A stretch of 22,906 nt of DNA from Allomyces macrogynus ATCC 38327 (Eukaryota; Blastocladiomycota; Blastocladiomycetes; Blastocladiales; Blastocladiaceae). The position numbers were made by a program, and so were the translations under genes. Below, one piece after another: positions 1 through 7,343 of the stretch; within the stretch, counting starts at the first letter, position 1; each line of letters starts with the position of its first letter. Under the pieces are notes generated by a model. It worked only from the letters and a program-made list of their open reading frames with translations. It was not told the DNA's origin and ran no database searches. The stretch spans positions 30,676 to 53,581 of the forward strand of contig GG745348.1 in assembly GCA_000151295.1 (NCBI GenBank), given 5' to 3'.

Positions 1-499
1 CGCCACTGACTTTGGCTCAGCTGGAGGGGCCCACGCCATACAGCTCGTCCACGGGCGTCCCGGCGGGCCGCCGGCGACATCAAGCGTGGTCCCTTCCGCC
101 AGATGCGTCGCCCCGGTCCCGGCGGGGACTGCCAGAGAGTTGCCAGGGCCACGTGCTGCCGCAGGGGTGCGCCTCATGTCCTGTGGCCAGTCAAGTCTTT
201 GGTCGCAGTTTGCTGCCTGGAGCGCTGGTCCGGCCAGCTGCTGATCAATGCCTTCATTCGCAGCGCGCGCTGCAAGCTCGGTCCATGGAGCACCGGCGGC
301 ACGGTGACGGATCGCAAGTAGCCGACGGGGTCCGGTTGCGCCACGAGCGCCGGCTCTGCGGCTCGGAGGGCCAGGACGAAGGTCGTTGGGACGCTGGCAC
401 GCTGTTTGCAGCAAGTTAGAGCCTGCGGCGGGCCATCGTCGACGATTCGAGCAATGATCGACTTGATGAAGCCCGCTGCCCTCAAACGGTGACGACGCC
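1..499. other. Unassigned GC-rich host flank
   Basis: No gene is recognised here. Open frames exist on both strands (the longest about 135 codons on the plus strand), but their translations are rich in Arg, Ser, Pro and Cys, as expected of chance frames in GC-rich DNA, and none shows a motif I know. The stretch may hold 5' exons of the BTB-like gene that follows, since that gene lacks the N-terminal half of its domain, but I cannot define splice sites. Confidence 0.4.
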
Positions 500-1144
500 G
501 TGGGCAGCGTGGGCGCGGTCAACGTCGCTGGCTCAGCGGGCACGGGCCCGGGCACGGTGATTTGGGCTGGGATCCACGTCAGAGGTCGCTGCGGTGTGGG
601 CCGAGTCGACCGTTTTCTCCATAGTAGTCGGGCAAGTGATGAGCTCCGGACCTGCTCAGCATCGGCGACAGCGGACTTGACCAAGTCCAAGTTCTCGGCC
701 GACGTGTTCCGTCTCTTCCTCTATTTCTTGTACCACAGCCAGATCCCCATGATTTGCGGCGCTGCGGATGGTGCAACGCCCTCGTCCTTGTCGCCGTTCC
801 GCTCATCGCCTACGGCACAACTCGTCGCGCGGCTCGGGTCCCTGCCGCGGCAAGATTTGCTCAACCTTGGGCTCGACTTGCTCGAGCACAGTGATTACCA
901 CGACGTGCCCGACCTGAAGCAGCATATTGAGCGGTACCTCGTTCTGTTTGTCAATGAGGACACGGTACGCGACGTGCTTTTACGCACCCGGATTGCACCA
1001 CGCGGATCGCACCACGCGGATCAGTTGAAAGCCGTGTGCCAAGAGTGGATGGTCAAGCATGCTGACGTGCTCGTCGATGTTCAACGCCGCGCGGGCAGCG
1101 GTGAGGCTAACGAAATGAGCGTGACCGAGGGAACGTGTCGGTGA
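500..1144 (+). CDS. BTB/POZ-like domain protein, N-terminally incomplete (host)
   Basis: From about residue 55 the 214-codon frame resembles the second half of a BTB/POZ domain. A VFRLFLYFLYHSQI segment matches the family's 'evF..fL.ylYtg.i' strand-helix, and it is followed by LLEHSDYHDVPDLKQHIERYL, the usual helix pair with 'yDVpdLk..ce.yL', and then a BACK-like 'nedtvrdvLl' helix. BTB proteins generally dimerise and often act as cullin-3 substrate adaptors; the partner here is unknown. The first ~50 residues look non-coding, and the canonical N-terminal strand ('v.aHr.vLa.rS..F') is not visible upstream, so the true start is probably in an earlier exon or the gene is truncated. A 15-base direct repeat near 1003-1020 encodes a short Arg/Gly/Ser/His segment. 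The frame ends at a TGA 1.7 kb from the mobile element. Confidence 0.5.
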   Translation: MGSVGAVNVAGSAGTGPGTVIWAGIHVRGRCGVGRVDRFLHSSRASDELRTCSASATADLTKSKFSADVFRLFLYFLYHSQIPMICGAADGATPSSLSPFRSSPTAQLVARLGSLPRQDLLNLGLDLLEHSDYHDVPDLKQHIERYLVLFVNEDTVRDVLLRTRIAPRGSHHADQLKAVCQEWMVKHADVLVDVQRRAGSGEANEMSVTEGTCR

Positions 1145-2828
1145 GGGTGAGAGGAAAGGGTGAGTGGAGGTGAGCGGCGCACAAGGGCATGTTTGGAAGA
1201 GAGGTGATGGTTCTGTTGACGTGGAATCTTAGAAACAGCCCCCACTGTTAACTCTTTTCCGAAAAATTGCATTTACTTTGCAAACGCATAGCATTCAGAC
1301 CCTGGCAATTCAAACCCTTACATCGTTCTCTCGTCTGTAATCCAGCACGACCACAAAGCACCAGCCCGTCCACTTTCTCATAATCATCAGCGAAATTGAA
1401 TGGCGCGCCCACTCACATCCTGTGGACCTCAAGCAGCATGGCACACGTGGCGACGCACTGTATTAGTCGCTAGCCAGTGACTCCGAGGCCTGCGCGTTCT
1501 TGTAGAGTCTGCTGGGCGAGATCATTCCATATCAAATCGTCACAGGTCGCTCTCCCAAAAGGGTTATCAGCCTGGAAATGGCCACCAGGTATAACTAGGG
1601 CATGGATTGGCGCATTTGTCAAAACACCGCAAAAGGGGAGAGCGTGGGCTGGTTCGCCCTATGCTGCCTCTTGGGTTGGTATTCCTAGAACTAGCGCCAC
1701 AGGGGTATGGACTCTGTCAGTGTGGTGACCCGACTATTCCCCCATGAGTGTGGACCAAGAGAAGTTGTTCTCTGCTTTTGCGCCCTCCTTTCAGACACCT
1801 GGAGCTGCCGGGCGTGAGGACAGGTACTCCATCAACGCCAAGCAGCCCTTACAGATGACGCATTTTGGGGAGGCACTAGATGGGGGTGCAGTTGCTTGAG
1901 TCCATGGCTTCCCTGTGGGAGAGTGCAGTTTGGTGTGAGGCTGGCACAAGCCTGAGTTGCTCTTCTTTTGCCTGTTGCTGTGACAGTAGAGACAATCGGA
2001 TTGTAAACACAGAAACAATTTTTCCCAGTCATCCAATCAACGTCACGGACCCCTCAGGCACAAGGCACATCTGTTTGGCTCAACAGTGATGAGACTACTT
2101 GGCACTAACCCCTATCTCAATGGTATGTTATATGGCCTGAAATTCGTTTTCGTCGTACTGTTTGGGTTGTGCAGTTCACAACCATTTTGGTCAGATGCTT
2201 CTCTTGCTAAATCCATCTGTCAGGCAGAATGTGACGGTTTTGTTGATATCAATGTTGTGCTCATGGACACTAGGAGCATAGTGCCAACTAGTTGAAGGAT
2301 GCGATGTACAAGCACGCCAGTCTGGTGGCAGCAACGTGGGTGGTAGAGTTGATGGGGTGGAGGGATAGTTGTGTCAGGAGTGCTAAGGGTTCATGTTGGT
2401 GGGTGGTGCAAAATCGGTGAAAGCAAGATGGTGAGCTTATTTTCGTCCAAATGGTTTTGGTGTTGTTTGTTGCAGCCAGCTTTGGTCTGCTATCCAGGGA
2501 GACTGATTTGTTTTCGAACAGAACAATCCCTGTTACCACAGATGAACACTTATTCATTCATCTTTCCCAACAACGCAGCGCGCCAAATTCTCATATCCCC
2601 ACGCATCAGCGAACCCAAAATCGTTCATTTTTTCACAACCCACGGTCCTCAACACGCTTTGCACAGCATGCCACACTCCATGCTCTCTAACCTCCAGCAC
2701 AAGCTGCTGGCCAACCAGGTTGAGACTTGCACGTTCTTGTAGTATTAGATGGGCGAGATGAGCAGGACTGTTCACCATCTTGGCAAACGTGGCAAGCAGC
2801 TCAGTCTGTGGCGCCAACCTTGAAGGTC
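1145..2828. other. Low-GC intergenic flank with degenerate fragments
   Basis: This stretch has visibly lower GC than the DNA to its left and no convincing gene. Several 60-120-codon frames lie on both strands. The segment 1490-1740 translates to pieces faintly reminiscent of a retroelement integrase tail (for example PYQIVTGRSPK), but stops and frame changes intervene and I would not name it. A minus-strand frame at 2554-2838 shares an L-A-x3-LQERA-x-L pattern with degenerate minus-strand sequence near 1470-1520, suggesting two diverged copies of one sequence. Confidence 0.4.
1744..1899 (+). CDS. Small hypothetical frame, 51 aa
   Basis: A 51-residue frame begins at ATG 1744 and ends at TGA 1897-1899. 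Its composition (MSVDQEKLFSAFAPSF at the start, then a mixed polar stretch) is more protein-like than neighbouring frames, which is the only support. There is no recognisable domain, no clear promoter and no splice evidence. It could be the first exon of a host gene, a fragment of a degraded retroelement, or chance. Confidence 0.15.
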   Translation: MSVDQEKLFSAFAPSFQTPGAAGREDRYSINAKQPLQMTHFGEALDGGAVA

Positions 2829-2834
2829 GGTGCC
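2829..2834. repeat. Possible left target-site duplication (GGTGCC)
   Basis: GGTGCC directly precedes the ACATGTGCCCTAGG end of the left TIR, and GGTGCG follows the mirrored end of the right TIR at 16905-16910. The five-of-six match fits the 6-bp duplications typical of polinton/Maverick integration. The flanking bases are themselves nearly palindromic (CCTTGAAGGTC on the left, GGACCTCAAGG on the right), so the TIRs may instead extend about 16 bases further and this may not be a duplication. Confidence 0.35.
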
Positions 2835-2842
2835 ACATGTGC

Positions 2843-3136
2843 CCTAGGACCCTGACCTAGGTCCAACCCTCAGTCAAAATGCTGTCCTAGGTCCACGTCG
2901 CTCCAGGACCACCACCTCGATGAACCCACCACTGCGACCACTTCGATTAATGTCTCTGGACATACCAGTGAGATGCCCCTGTAAGCCTGGGGACCTGGGA
3001 CAGGAGTCTGGGACCTAGGTCCATGGCCATTGGTGAATGGGAATCGGGGATATGTACTGCGAGCAAGTCTGAGAAAGGGTGCTGGGGATGGTTTGACTGG
3101 GAAGATGGACCTAGGAACTTCTGTCTGGGACCTAGG
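2843..3136. repeat. CCTAGG palindrome cluster (left TIR), six copies
   Basis: CCTAGG occurs at 2843, 2856, 2886, 3014, 3110 and 3131, several within the longer palindrome GACCTAGGTC. About one copy per 4 kb would be expected by chance. I noticed no copy in either host flank. Because the element encodes an origin-binding-type helicase, these are candidate origin or transposase/integrase binding sites; this role is inferred only. Confidence 0.7.
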
Positions 3137-3162
3137 TCCACGCGCGGGCAGCGCAGCTGCCC

Positions 3163-3233
3163 TTGGGGCCAGGGGGTTTGGGGAGATGGTTGGGGATGGG
3201 TTGGGGAATGGTTGGGGAAAGGTCAGGGAAAGG
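3163..3233 (+). repeat. G-rich tract in left TIR
   Basis: The plus strand contains many runs of three to five G separated by short spacers (units like ATGGTTGGGG). The same tract appears C-rich on the plus strand at 16585-16665 in the other TIR. It has quadruplex-forming potential; whether it acts in replication or is merely low complexity is unknown. Confidence 0.6.
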
Positions 3234-3290
3234 TCGTGCAGTTTGGGTGCAGGAGTTTTTGTTCGAGAAATGTGTCTGGGAGGCCAATTT

Positions 3291-3372
3291 CCAGAACTCC
3301 CCATTCTTTTCTTGGATTCAGGGGTAGTATTATATACCTAACTCAAATCCAAGTAAAAATGGGGAATTCTGG
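3291..3372. promoter_or_regulatory. Dyad / potential hairpin around a TATA-like core (left TIR)
   Basis: The arms at 3291-3318 and 3346-3372 are inverted repeats of about 27 bases with a small indel, around a 27-base centre (3319-3345) containing ATTATATA. The counterpart in the right TIR has the same centre length but a different arm sequence that is again self-complementary. It could be a promoter flanked by a dyad operator, or a replication hairpin. Confidence 0.6.
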
Positions 3373-3442
3373 GTTGTTTTTGAGAACGTGAAAAAAGCTC
3401 AAACCGCACCATTGGACGCCATCAAAGTTTTCTTGCCATCTC

Positions 3443-3749
3443 CTAAACCATGAATACCATGAACTCCATGAACCAGACACCAGTCAGCTGTGTCTGTTCA
3501 GTGCCACCCAAGTGGTGCACACGCGTGCCAAACTTTGTAATATATGTCGAATACCTCTGCAACGTCTGCGGGACAATAGCCGTGATAGCCTGCTCCAACT
3601 GGACATGCCAGGAACCTGACCCTCCACCACCCCCACGATATGAATAAAATACACATTGCACGAGTGGTTTCTGTGCAGTGTGCGAGACACAGATAGTTAA
3701 AGGATAGCCGGTAGACTTCGCCGGGCTTGAGTTTTACGCGGACTGCCAT
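3443..3749 (-). pseudogene. TIR-encoded small protein, left copy (frame-shifted)
   Basis: Two overlapping minus-strand frames look like parts of one ~100-residue protein. An N-terminal piece starts at ATG 3747-3749 (MAVRVKLKPGEVYRLSFN) and a C-terminal piece ends at 3443 (containing SGSWHVQLEQA and ending EFMVFMV). The right TIR contains the same C-terminal frame, ending at the same stop, with many substitutions (EFMVFTV end at 16363). Conservation of an open frame in both diverged copies suggests it was once a gene. No known domain is recognised. A junction of the two frames near 3650-3690 is inferred. Confidence 0.35.
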
Positions 3750-3822
3750 AGGGAAGACTGGTCAGGTTCTCTGGCTGGTTGTTATGGGTGGTTGCTCCAC
3801 TGTCTTTGGCTCCTGCCAGTGG
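3697..3822 (-). pseudogene. Left-TIR remnant of the 65-aa right-end protein
   Basis: In this frame the left TIR encodes a tail (DSGATT ... KTQARRSLPAIL, stop at 3697-3699) matching the last ~40 residues of the small protein at 15912-16109 (ESGATT ... KTQARRSLPPIL). The upstream part, including the start codon, is absent because homology stops at the TIR inner edge, where it runs into the 3' end of the primase-helicase gene. Confidence 0.4.
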
Positions 3823-5756
3823 AGGTTTTGAACACTGTCTGGGTCAAGCAGTTCCTTGAATTCGTGCGCTGGGCGGGTCACCATGGTAAAGCTTGATTTC
3901 TTTGCCAATGCTCCACTTGAACTGTCGAGCCAGGTACTCTCCAAACAACTGCACAGACCAGATGCTATTATTGGACACCTTGCGCGGGATGAACACATAG
4001 AGCTTCTTGCCCTGAGTGAGGTCATTCAGGATGTTCATATAGAGGTATGCCTCGTCCTTGATTTCCTTACCGCCCACTTTCTGGGTTGTCAGCTTGGACA
4101 TGATGCGCGGTTCATAGTCCTCTGGCAACGTGTTCCAAACCACGTGGATGTGACCACAGAGCTTCTCGTCGATATTTGTCAGCTTGTAGACTGCAGAGAT
4201 AAAGTCCATTGTGAGTCGTGTGATAAAGGCTTCCATGAAGACACACAGCTTCGATCCCGAAATCAGCGTCTGCAGTGCAAGGAGGTTACCGACAAAATTG
4301 TTCCGCGACTTGACCACATGGAGTTTGTCCGTCAGGTCCATTTGCAGCATTGTCTCGCTTTCATCTATGATGATGTATTCATATGGCTTGTGGATGTAGT
4401 GCAACGAACACGGCGAGCAAATCAGGCGCTGAGAGTTGTCCATTGCCTTCTTGTCCTGAACCATTTTGTAGTGCTGAAACTCGAGCAGTCGCCCATGGGT
4501 GTTGTAGGCCAGTGTGATTCGAGGCATGACCCCAAAGCACTTGGGACTCAGGGTGAGCTTCAATGAAATCAACTACACACCCCGTCTTGTTTGACCCCAT
4601 TCCAGTGGCGAGCACGTTGAATTTCTTGCTCTCGTCAATGTCACACCCTTGCAGATACTGCCAAGGCACTGTCAATGTTGCCTTGACCCTGGTTGACTCA
4701 CAGAACTTGTGCAGTGCCTTTGACTTGAGTGCAGACGGCCAGAACTTGCTGTAAATGGCTTCAATGAAAGATGTCGGCACATTGTATGGCGATTTATCGA
4801 GGTAGGACCAGTACCCCCAGTACCATGCAATGCAGGCGTTGATCGGTTCATCCAACTTGTTCTTTTGGTTGTTCCAGGTCATCAAGTCATCAAAGCTGAT
4901 ACCCTGCTTCCGTGCCCAGACCATGATTCGCCAAATGACATGGTGGTTGATTTTGTTCTCGTTATCGTCGTGTGGGATGTTGTTGAGGATTTCCAGCAGT
5001 GTCGCATCATAGAAGAAGTCAGGGTCGCGTTTCACGGGCTTGAGCACAGGAATGTCCGCAACAAAATCTGGCCGCTGTGATTTGGGACCCTTGGCATTGG
5101 CCTTCGCCTTGGCAATGTCGGGGAATGTCAGCGTGTTGATGTCAATGCATTCCTTGTCAAAGTCATACTGGATGAGGTGCTTGGATAGCTTTGTCAACCA
5201 CTCCATGTAGACCCCAGTGTGCTTTAGTGGTTTGGACTGGTTGATGCACTTCATCTGACAGTTGGTGCTGCACACTGTCGCGTCAAACCCGAGGTCTTCA
5301 TTTGCCATGCAAAACGCCTGGAGCTTCCAGCGGCCTTTGAACTTTAGCGTGTAACTCAACAGAGTGATGTGGTAAGAGTGCTTGTTCTCAACCTCATAGC
5401 CACAAATATTGATGTTTGCCCCTGGGAACTGTTTCAGGATGCGTTCCTTGATGTCTGCGCGTGAAAGCAATCTCAGCTTGTCGTCAATGTCAAAGTAGAC
5501 CTTGAACAAGCAACTCGGAACGAGAATCTCAAACAAGGCGTGGTTCCGCTTGAGTAGCTGGAGAAGATGTTCAGGAGTCGTGTGCGAGTACTGGTGCCAG
5601 GTTTTTTTTTCCCTTGTTCATGTACTTGACGATGGGGATGTTCCCCTCAGGCAGAATCGACATGATGTGGTCCTGTGGTCCAAAGCCATCTTCGCCCTTC
5701 TTCCCGGTAAACCACTGAAGCTTGTGGAACTGTTCCTTGACTTTGAAGAATGGCAT
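3762..5756 (-). pseudogene. Primase-helicase: AEP primase fused to UL9/OBP-type SF2 helicase, broken
   Basis: About 660 codons in four pieces. The start is ATG 5756. The frame changes at a poly-A/T run near 5602-5610, at a G/C run near 4530-4534, and near 3875-3885. The N-terminal third has the archaeo-eukaryotic primase metal motif VYFDID (5497-5483) and a later HSYHITL motif. The C-terminal half has a P-loop-like GMGSNKT (4603-4583), where Asn replaces the usual Gly before Lys, a Walker B IIIDESE (4374-4354), and KLCVFMEAFITRLTMDFI, resembling the 'mDAfIt..T.dFi' motif of herpes-origin-binding/NCLDV helicases. It would prime and unwind element DNA in replication. Helicase motifs V and VI appear to be missing: the frame ends at the TIR edge shortly after the 'YHG' segment. 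It is transcribed divergently from the Zn protein at 5885. Domain identity is fairly secure; activity of this copy is doubtful. Confidence 0.75.
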
Positions 5757-5884
5757 TTCTCTGAGTTAGGATTTGCTGCGAAAAAAAGTATGGGGAGAAA
5801 TCCTGAGTTGAAATGCATTTAAACGCATCGATAGACTCTCAATTAAGTCCAGCATGGAACTAACAATCAACAACCCCTTCTGCA
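5757..5884. promoter_or_regulatory. Divergent intergenic region, probable bidirectional promoter
   Basis: 128 AT-rich bases separate the starts of the minus-strand primase-helicase and the plus-strand Zn protein, so both promoters must lie here or within the neighbouring genes. It contains a poly-A run, TGCATTTAAACGCAT and TCTCAATTAA; no canonical TATA box is evident. Confidence 0.4.
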
Positions 5885-6127
5885 ATGTCCACCATGACAG
5901 GTATCTGCATCAAGTGCCACCAGGAAAACACGACCAAGTACCCGACATGCTTGTCGTGTATGCAAAATGCAAAGTGTTGCGAGAGGTCAGGATGCACCAA
6001 GCTTGTTTATGAAGACCATTACTGTGTTTGCTATTGGTGCCACAATCAAACATCAGGTGACATGAAGAAGTACCGCTGTGGCAAACCAATCAAAGCAATT
6101 TCCTCGGTCTGCTATTGGTGCATTTGA
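5885..6127 (+). CDS. Cys-rich zinc-finger-like small protein, 80 aa
   Basis: The 80-residue product has 13 cysteines, mostly in CxxC or CxC spacing: CIKC, CLSC, a CC pair, CVCYWC, and a terminal VCYWCI. This suggests two or three zinc knuckles or ribbons. The CYWC motif occurs twice, about 26 residues apart, hinting at an internal duplication. Such small Zn proteins in polinton-like viruses and NCLDVs are often assumed to be transcription or nucleic-acid-binding factors, but there is no family assignment here. A second ATG lies 9 bases downstream. It is the first gene of the plus-strand block, head-to-head with the primase-helicase, and the frame is intact. Confidence 0.65.
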   Translation: MSTMTGICIKCHQENTTKYPTCLSCMQNAKCCERSGCTKLVYEDHYCVCYWCHNQTSGDMKKYRCGKPIKAISSVCYWCI

Positions 6128-6146
6128 TTCTCAAACGCGTTTTGGA

Positions 6147-6172
6147 CCTAGGATTGTGTTTCTTGCCCTAGG
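6147..6172. repeat. Two internal CCTAGG sites between genes
   Basis: CCTAGG occurs at 6147-6152 and 6167-6172 in the 55-base gap between two plus-strand genes. These are the only copies I see in the element outside the TIRs, so the TIR-associated motif may also act here, for example as a factor-binding site upstream of the gene at 6183. Confidence 0.5.
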
Positions 6173-6182
6173 ATAAACAAAC

Positions 6183-6716
6183 ATGGAACAGATTCTCCAG
6201 CAGCTTCTTGAAGGTCAGGATGTCATGCTGAACTGCATTGCTCAGCGTGAACGTGGTGTTACAGTCATGACACAATTTGTTGAACGATTCCAGGCAGCCA
6301 TGGGTGTGAAAGTCAAGGAACCACTTGAGGACCAGCCCCAGGACCAGCCCCAGGACCAGCCTGAGGAAGTTATTGAGCTGCCCATTGCCAATTTGGAATC
6401 AGAGATTGTGATTCAGGAACACAAGCCACTTGAGGAAATTGTTTTCGAACTGCTCCTTCAGGAGTACATCCATGATGCCAATGACAAACCATGCGAAAAA
6501 GCCACCAAGAAGCGCCGTGAAAATTTTCTGATGTGGTTCAAGGGCAATGTGTCACAGATGAAAGGCAGTGAGGGGCTCGACATTGTCTCTGAATGGTCAC
6601 AGCTATTCGACCTGATGAATGTGCATCAGCTCAAGGACACAGCCGCTGCCTTGAACAGCATCAAACTGTCAGGCCACCGTTTCTCAAATGTGGACATTGA
6701 GGACCTCCACCACTAG
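6183..6716 (+). CDS. Hypothetical protein, 177 aa, possibly cut by a TAG
   Basis: Not recognised. The N-terminus (MEQILQQLLEGQDVML) looks helical. Residues ~54-66 are a DQPQ tandem (a 12-base repeat at 6331-6366), followed by an acidic stretch and a helical C-terminal half with a KKRRENF basic patch. The frame ends at TAG 6714-6716, but the same frame stays open for about 50 more codons and reads CHERC and later HPC / CC, a Zn-ligand-like pattern. The stop may therefore be a nonsense mutation, with this and the next entry forming one gene of ~385 codons. The start is supported by the preceding stop and short spacing. Confidence 0.5.
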   Translation: MEQILQQLLEGQDVMLNCIAQRERGVTVMTQFVERFQAAMGVKVKEPLEDQPQDQPQDQPEEVIELPIANLESEIVIQEHKPLEEIVFELLLQEYIHDANDKPCEKATKKRRENFLMWFKGNVSQMKGSEGLDIVSEWSQLFDLMNVHQLKDTAAALNSIKLSGHRFSNVDIEDLHH

Positions 6717-7341
6717 TGCCATGAACGCTGCAAAACCAAGGACAAGATGACTGGTGTGCTCAATGCAAAGAAGCCCCTGGTGGTGTCCCTTGACAACCAT
6801 CCCTGTCCAGCCATTGCTAGACAGCCTCCTGGCGATTTTCATTTCAGTTGCTGTGGGCCTGTGGTGTGACCTGGTGTACCTGACATGTGCCAAGACAGAA
6901 GACTACCCCTACCTCAAAGTTGAGTGTGAGCACACATGGATGCATGGCCCGATTATGAGCGAAAAGGCCAAGGACAAGGGGTACCGCATCAATGTGCTCA
7001 TTGACCCAGCATTTGCCAGTCACATTGCCACGAGTGTCCAAGAGCGAGCCAAAACGGGTCAGAAAATCGTTTTCGCCAATTTGGTGGACAAGGACAAGGA
7101 CAAGAGCTTTGACCGCTACTCCAAGCTCATCCGCATGGCATCACAGAGCATCCCAGAGCTCATTGGCACAACCACAGTTGATTTCTGCAAGGCTCATGTG
7201 ACCCACGTCCTGGGTCAGTACAAGCGCAATGCCATGACCTATGAGGAGCTCAACACCCGGTTCTCTGTGCAGGCACAGTCTGGCTGTGCTGGACCATTAC
7301 TACCACCCAGACGTGGAATAGATTTTGTTGAGTACTTGTAA
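6717..7341 (+). pseudogene. Hypothetical protein, frame-shifted, perhaps 3' part of the previous gene
   Basis: Two frames make up this stretch. The first, continuous with the upstream gene after its TAG, runs to about 6870 and has several Cys and His (CHERC, HPCPA, FSCCG). The second, ending at TAA 7339-7341, begins its protein-like part near 6868 (DLVYLTCAKTEDYPYLK) and continues through an EKAKDKGYRINVLIDPAF segment to DFVEYL. A one-base indel near 6850-6870 would join them. I do not recognise the fold. The gene ends two bases before the integrase ATG, suggesting co-transcription. Confidence 0.4.
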
Positions 7342-7343
7342 AG

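Larger units (their letters stand above)
2835..3825. repeat. Left terminal inverted repeat
   Basis: The reverse complement aligns by eye along almost its whole length with 15980-16904. Shared landmarks, from the outer end inward, are the CCTAGG cluster, the G/C-rich tract, the TATA-centred dyad and a region with small open frames. The two copies are clearly diverged; I estimate roughly three quarters to four fifths identity. The left copy carries about 75 extra bases near 3090-3165, including two CCTAGG sites and a GGCAGCGCAGCTGCC inverted repeat. The inner edge coincides with the 3' end of the primase-helicase gene. Confidence 0.9.

Noticed and set aside
1490..1740. A copia-type integrase remnant
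   Set aside because: Only a short PYQIVTGRSPK-like resemblance, broken by stops, with no catalytic motif or LTR visible.
3856..4566. A 236-codon plus-strand frame opposite the helicase
   Set aside because: The minus strand carries Walker B and the other helicase motifs; the plus frame has none and is a shadow.
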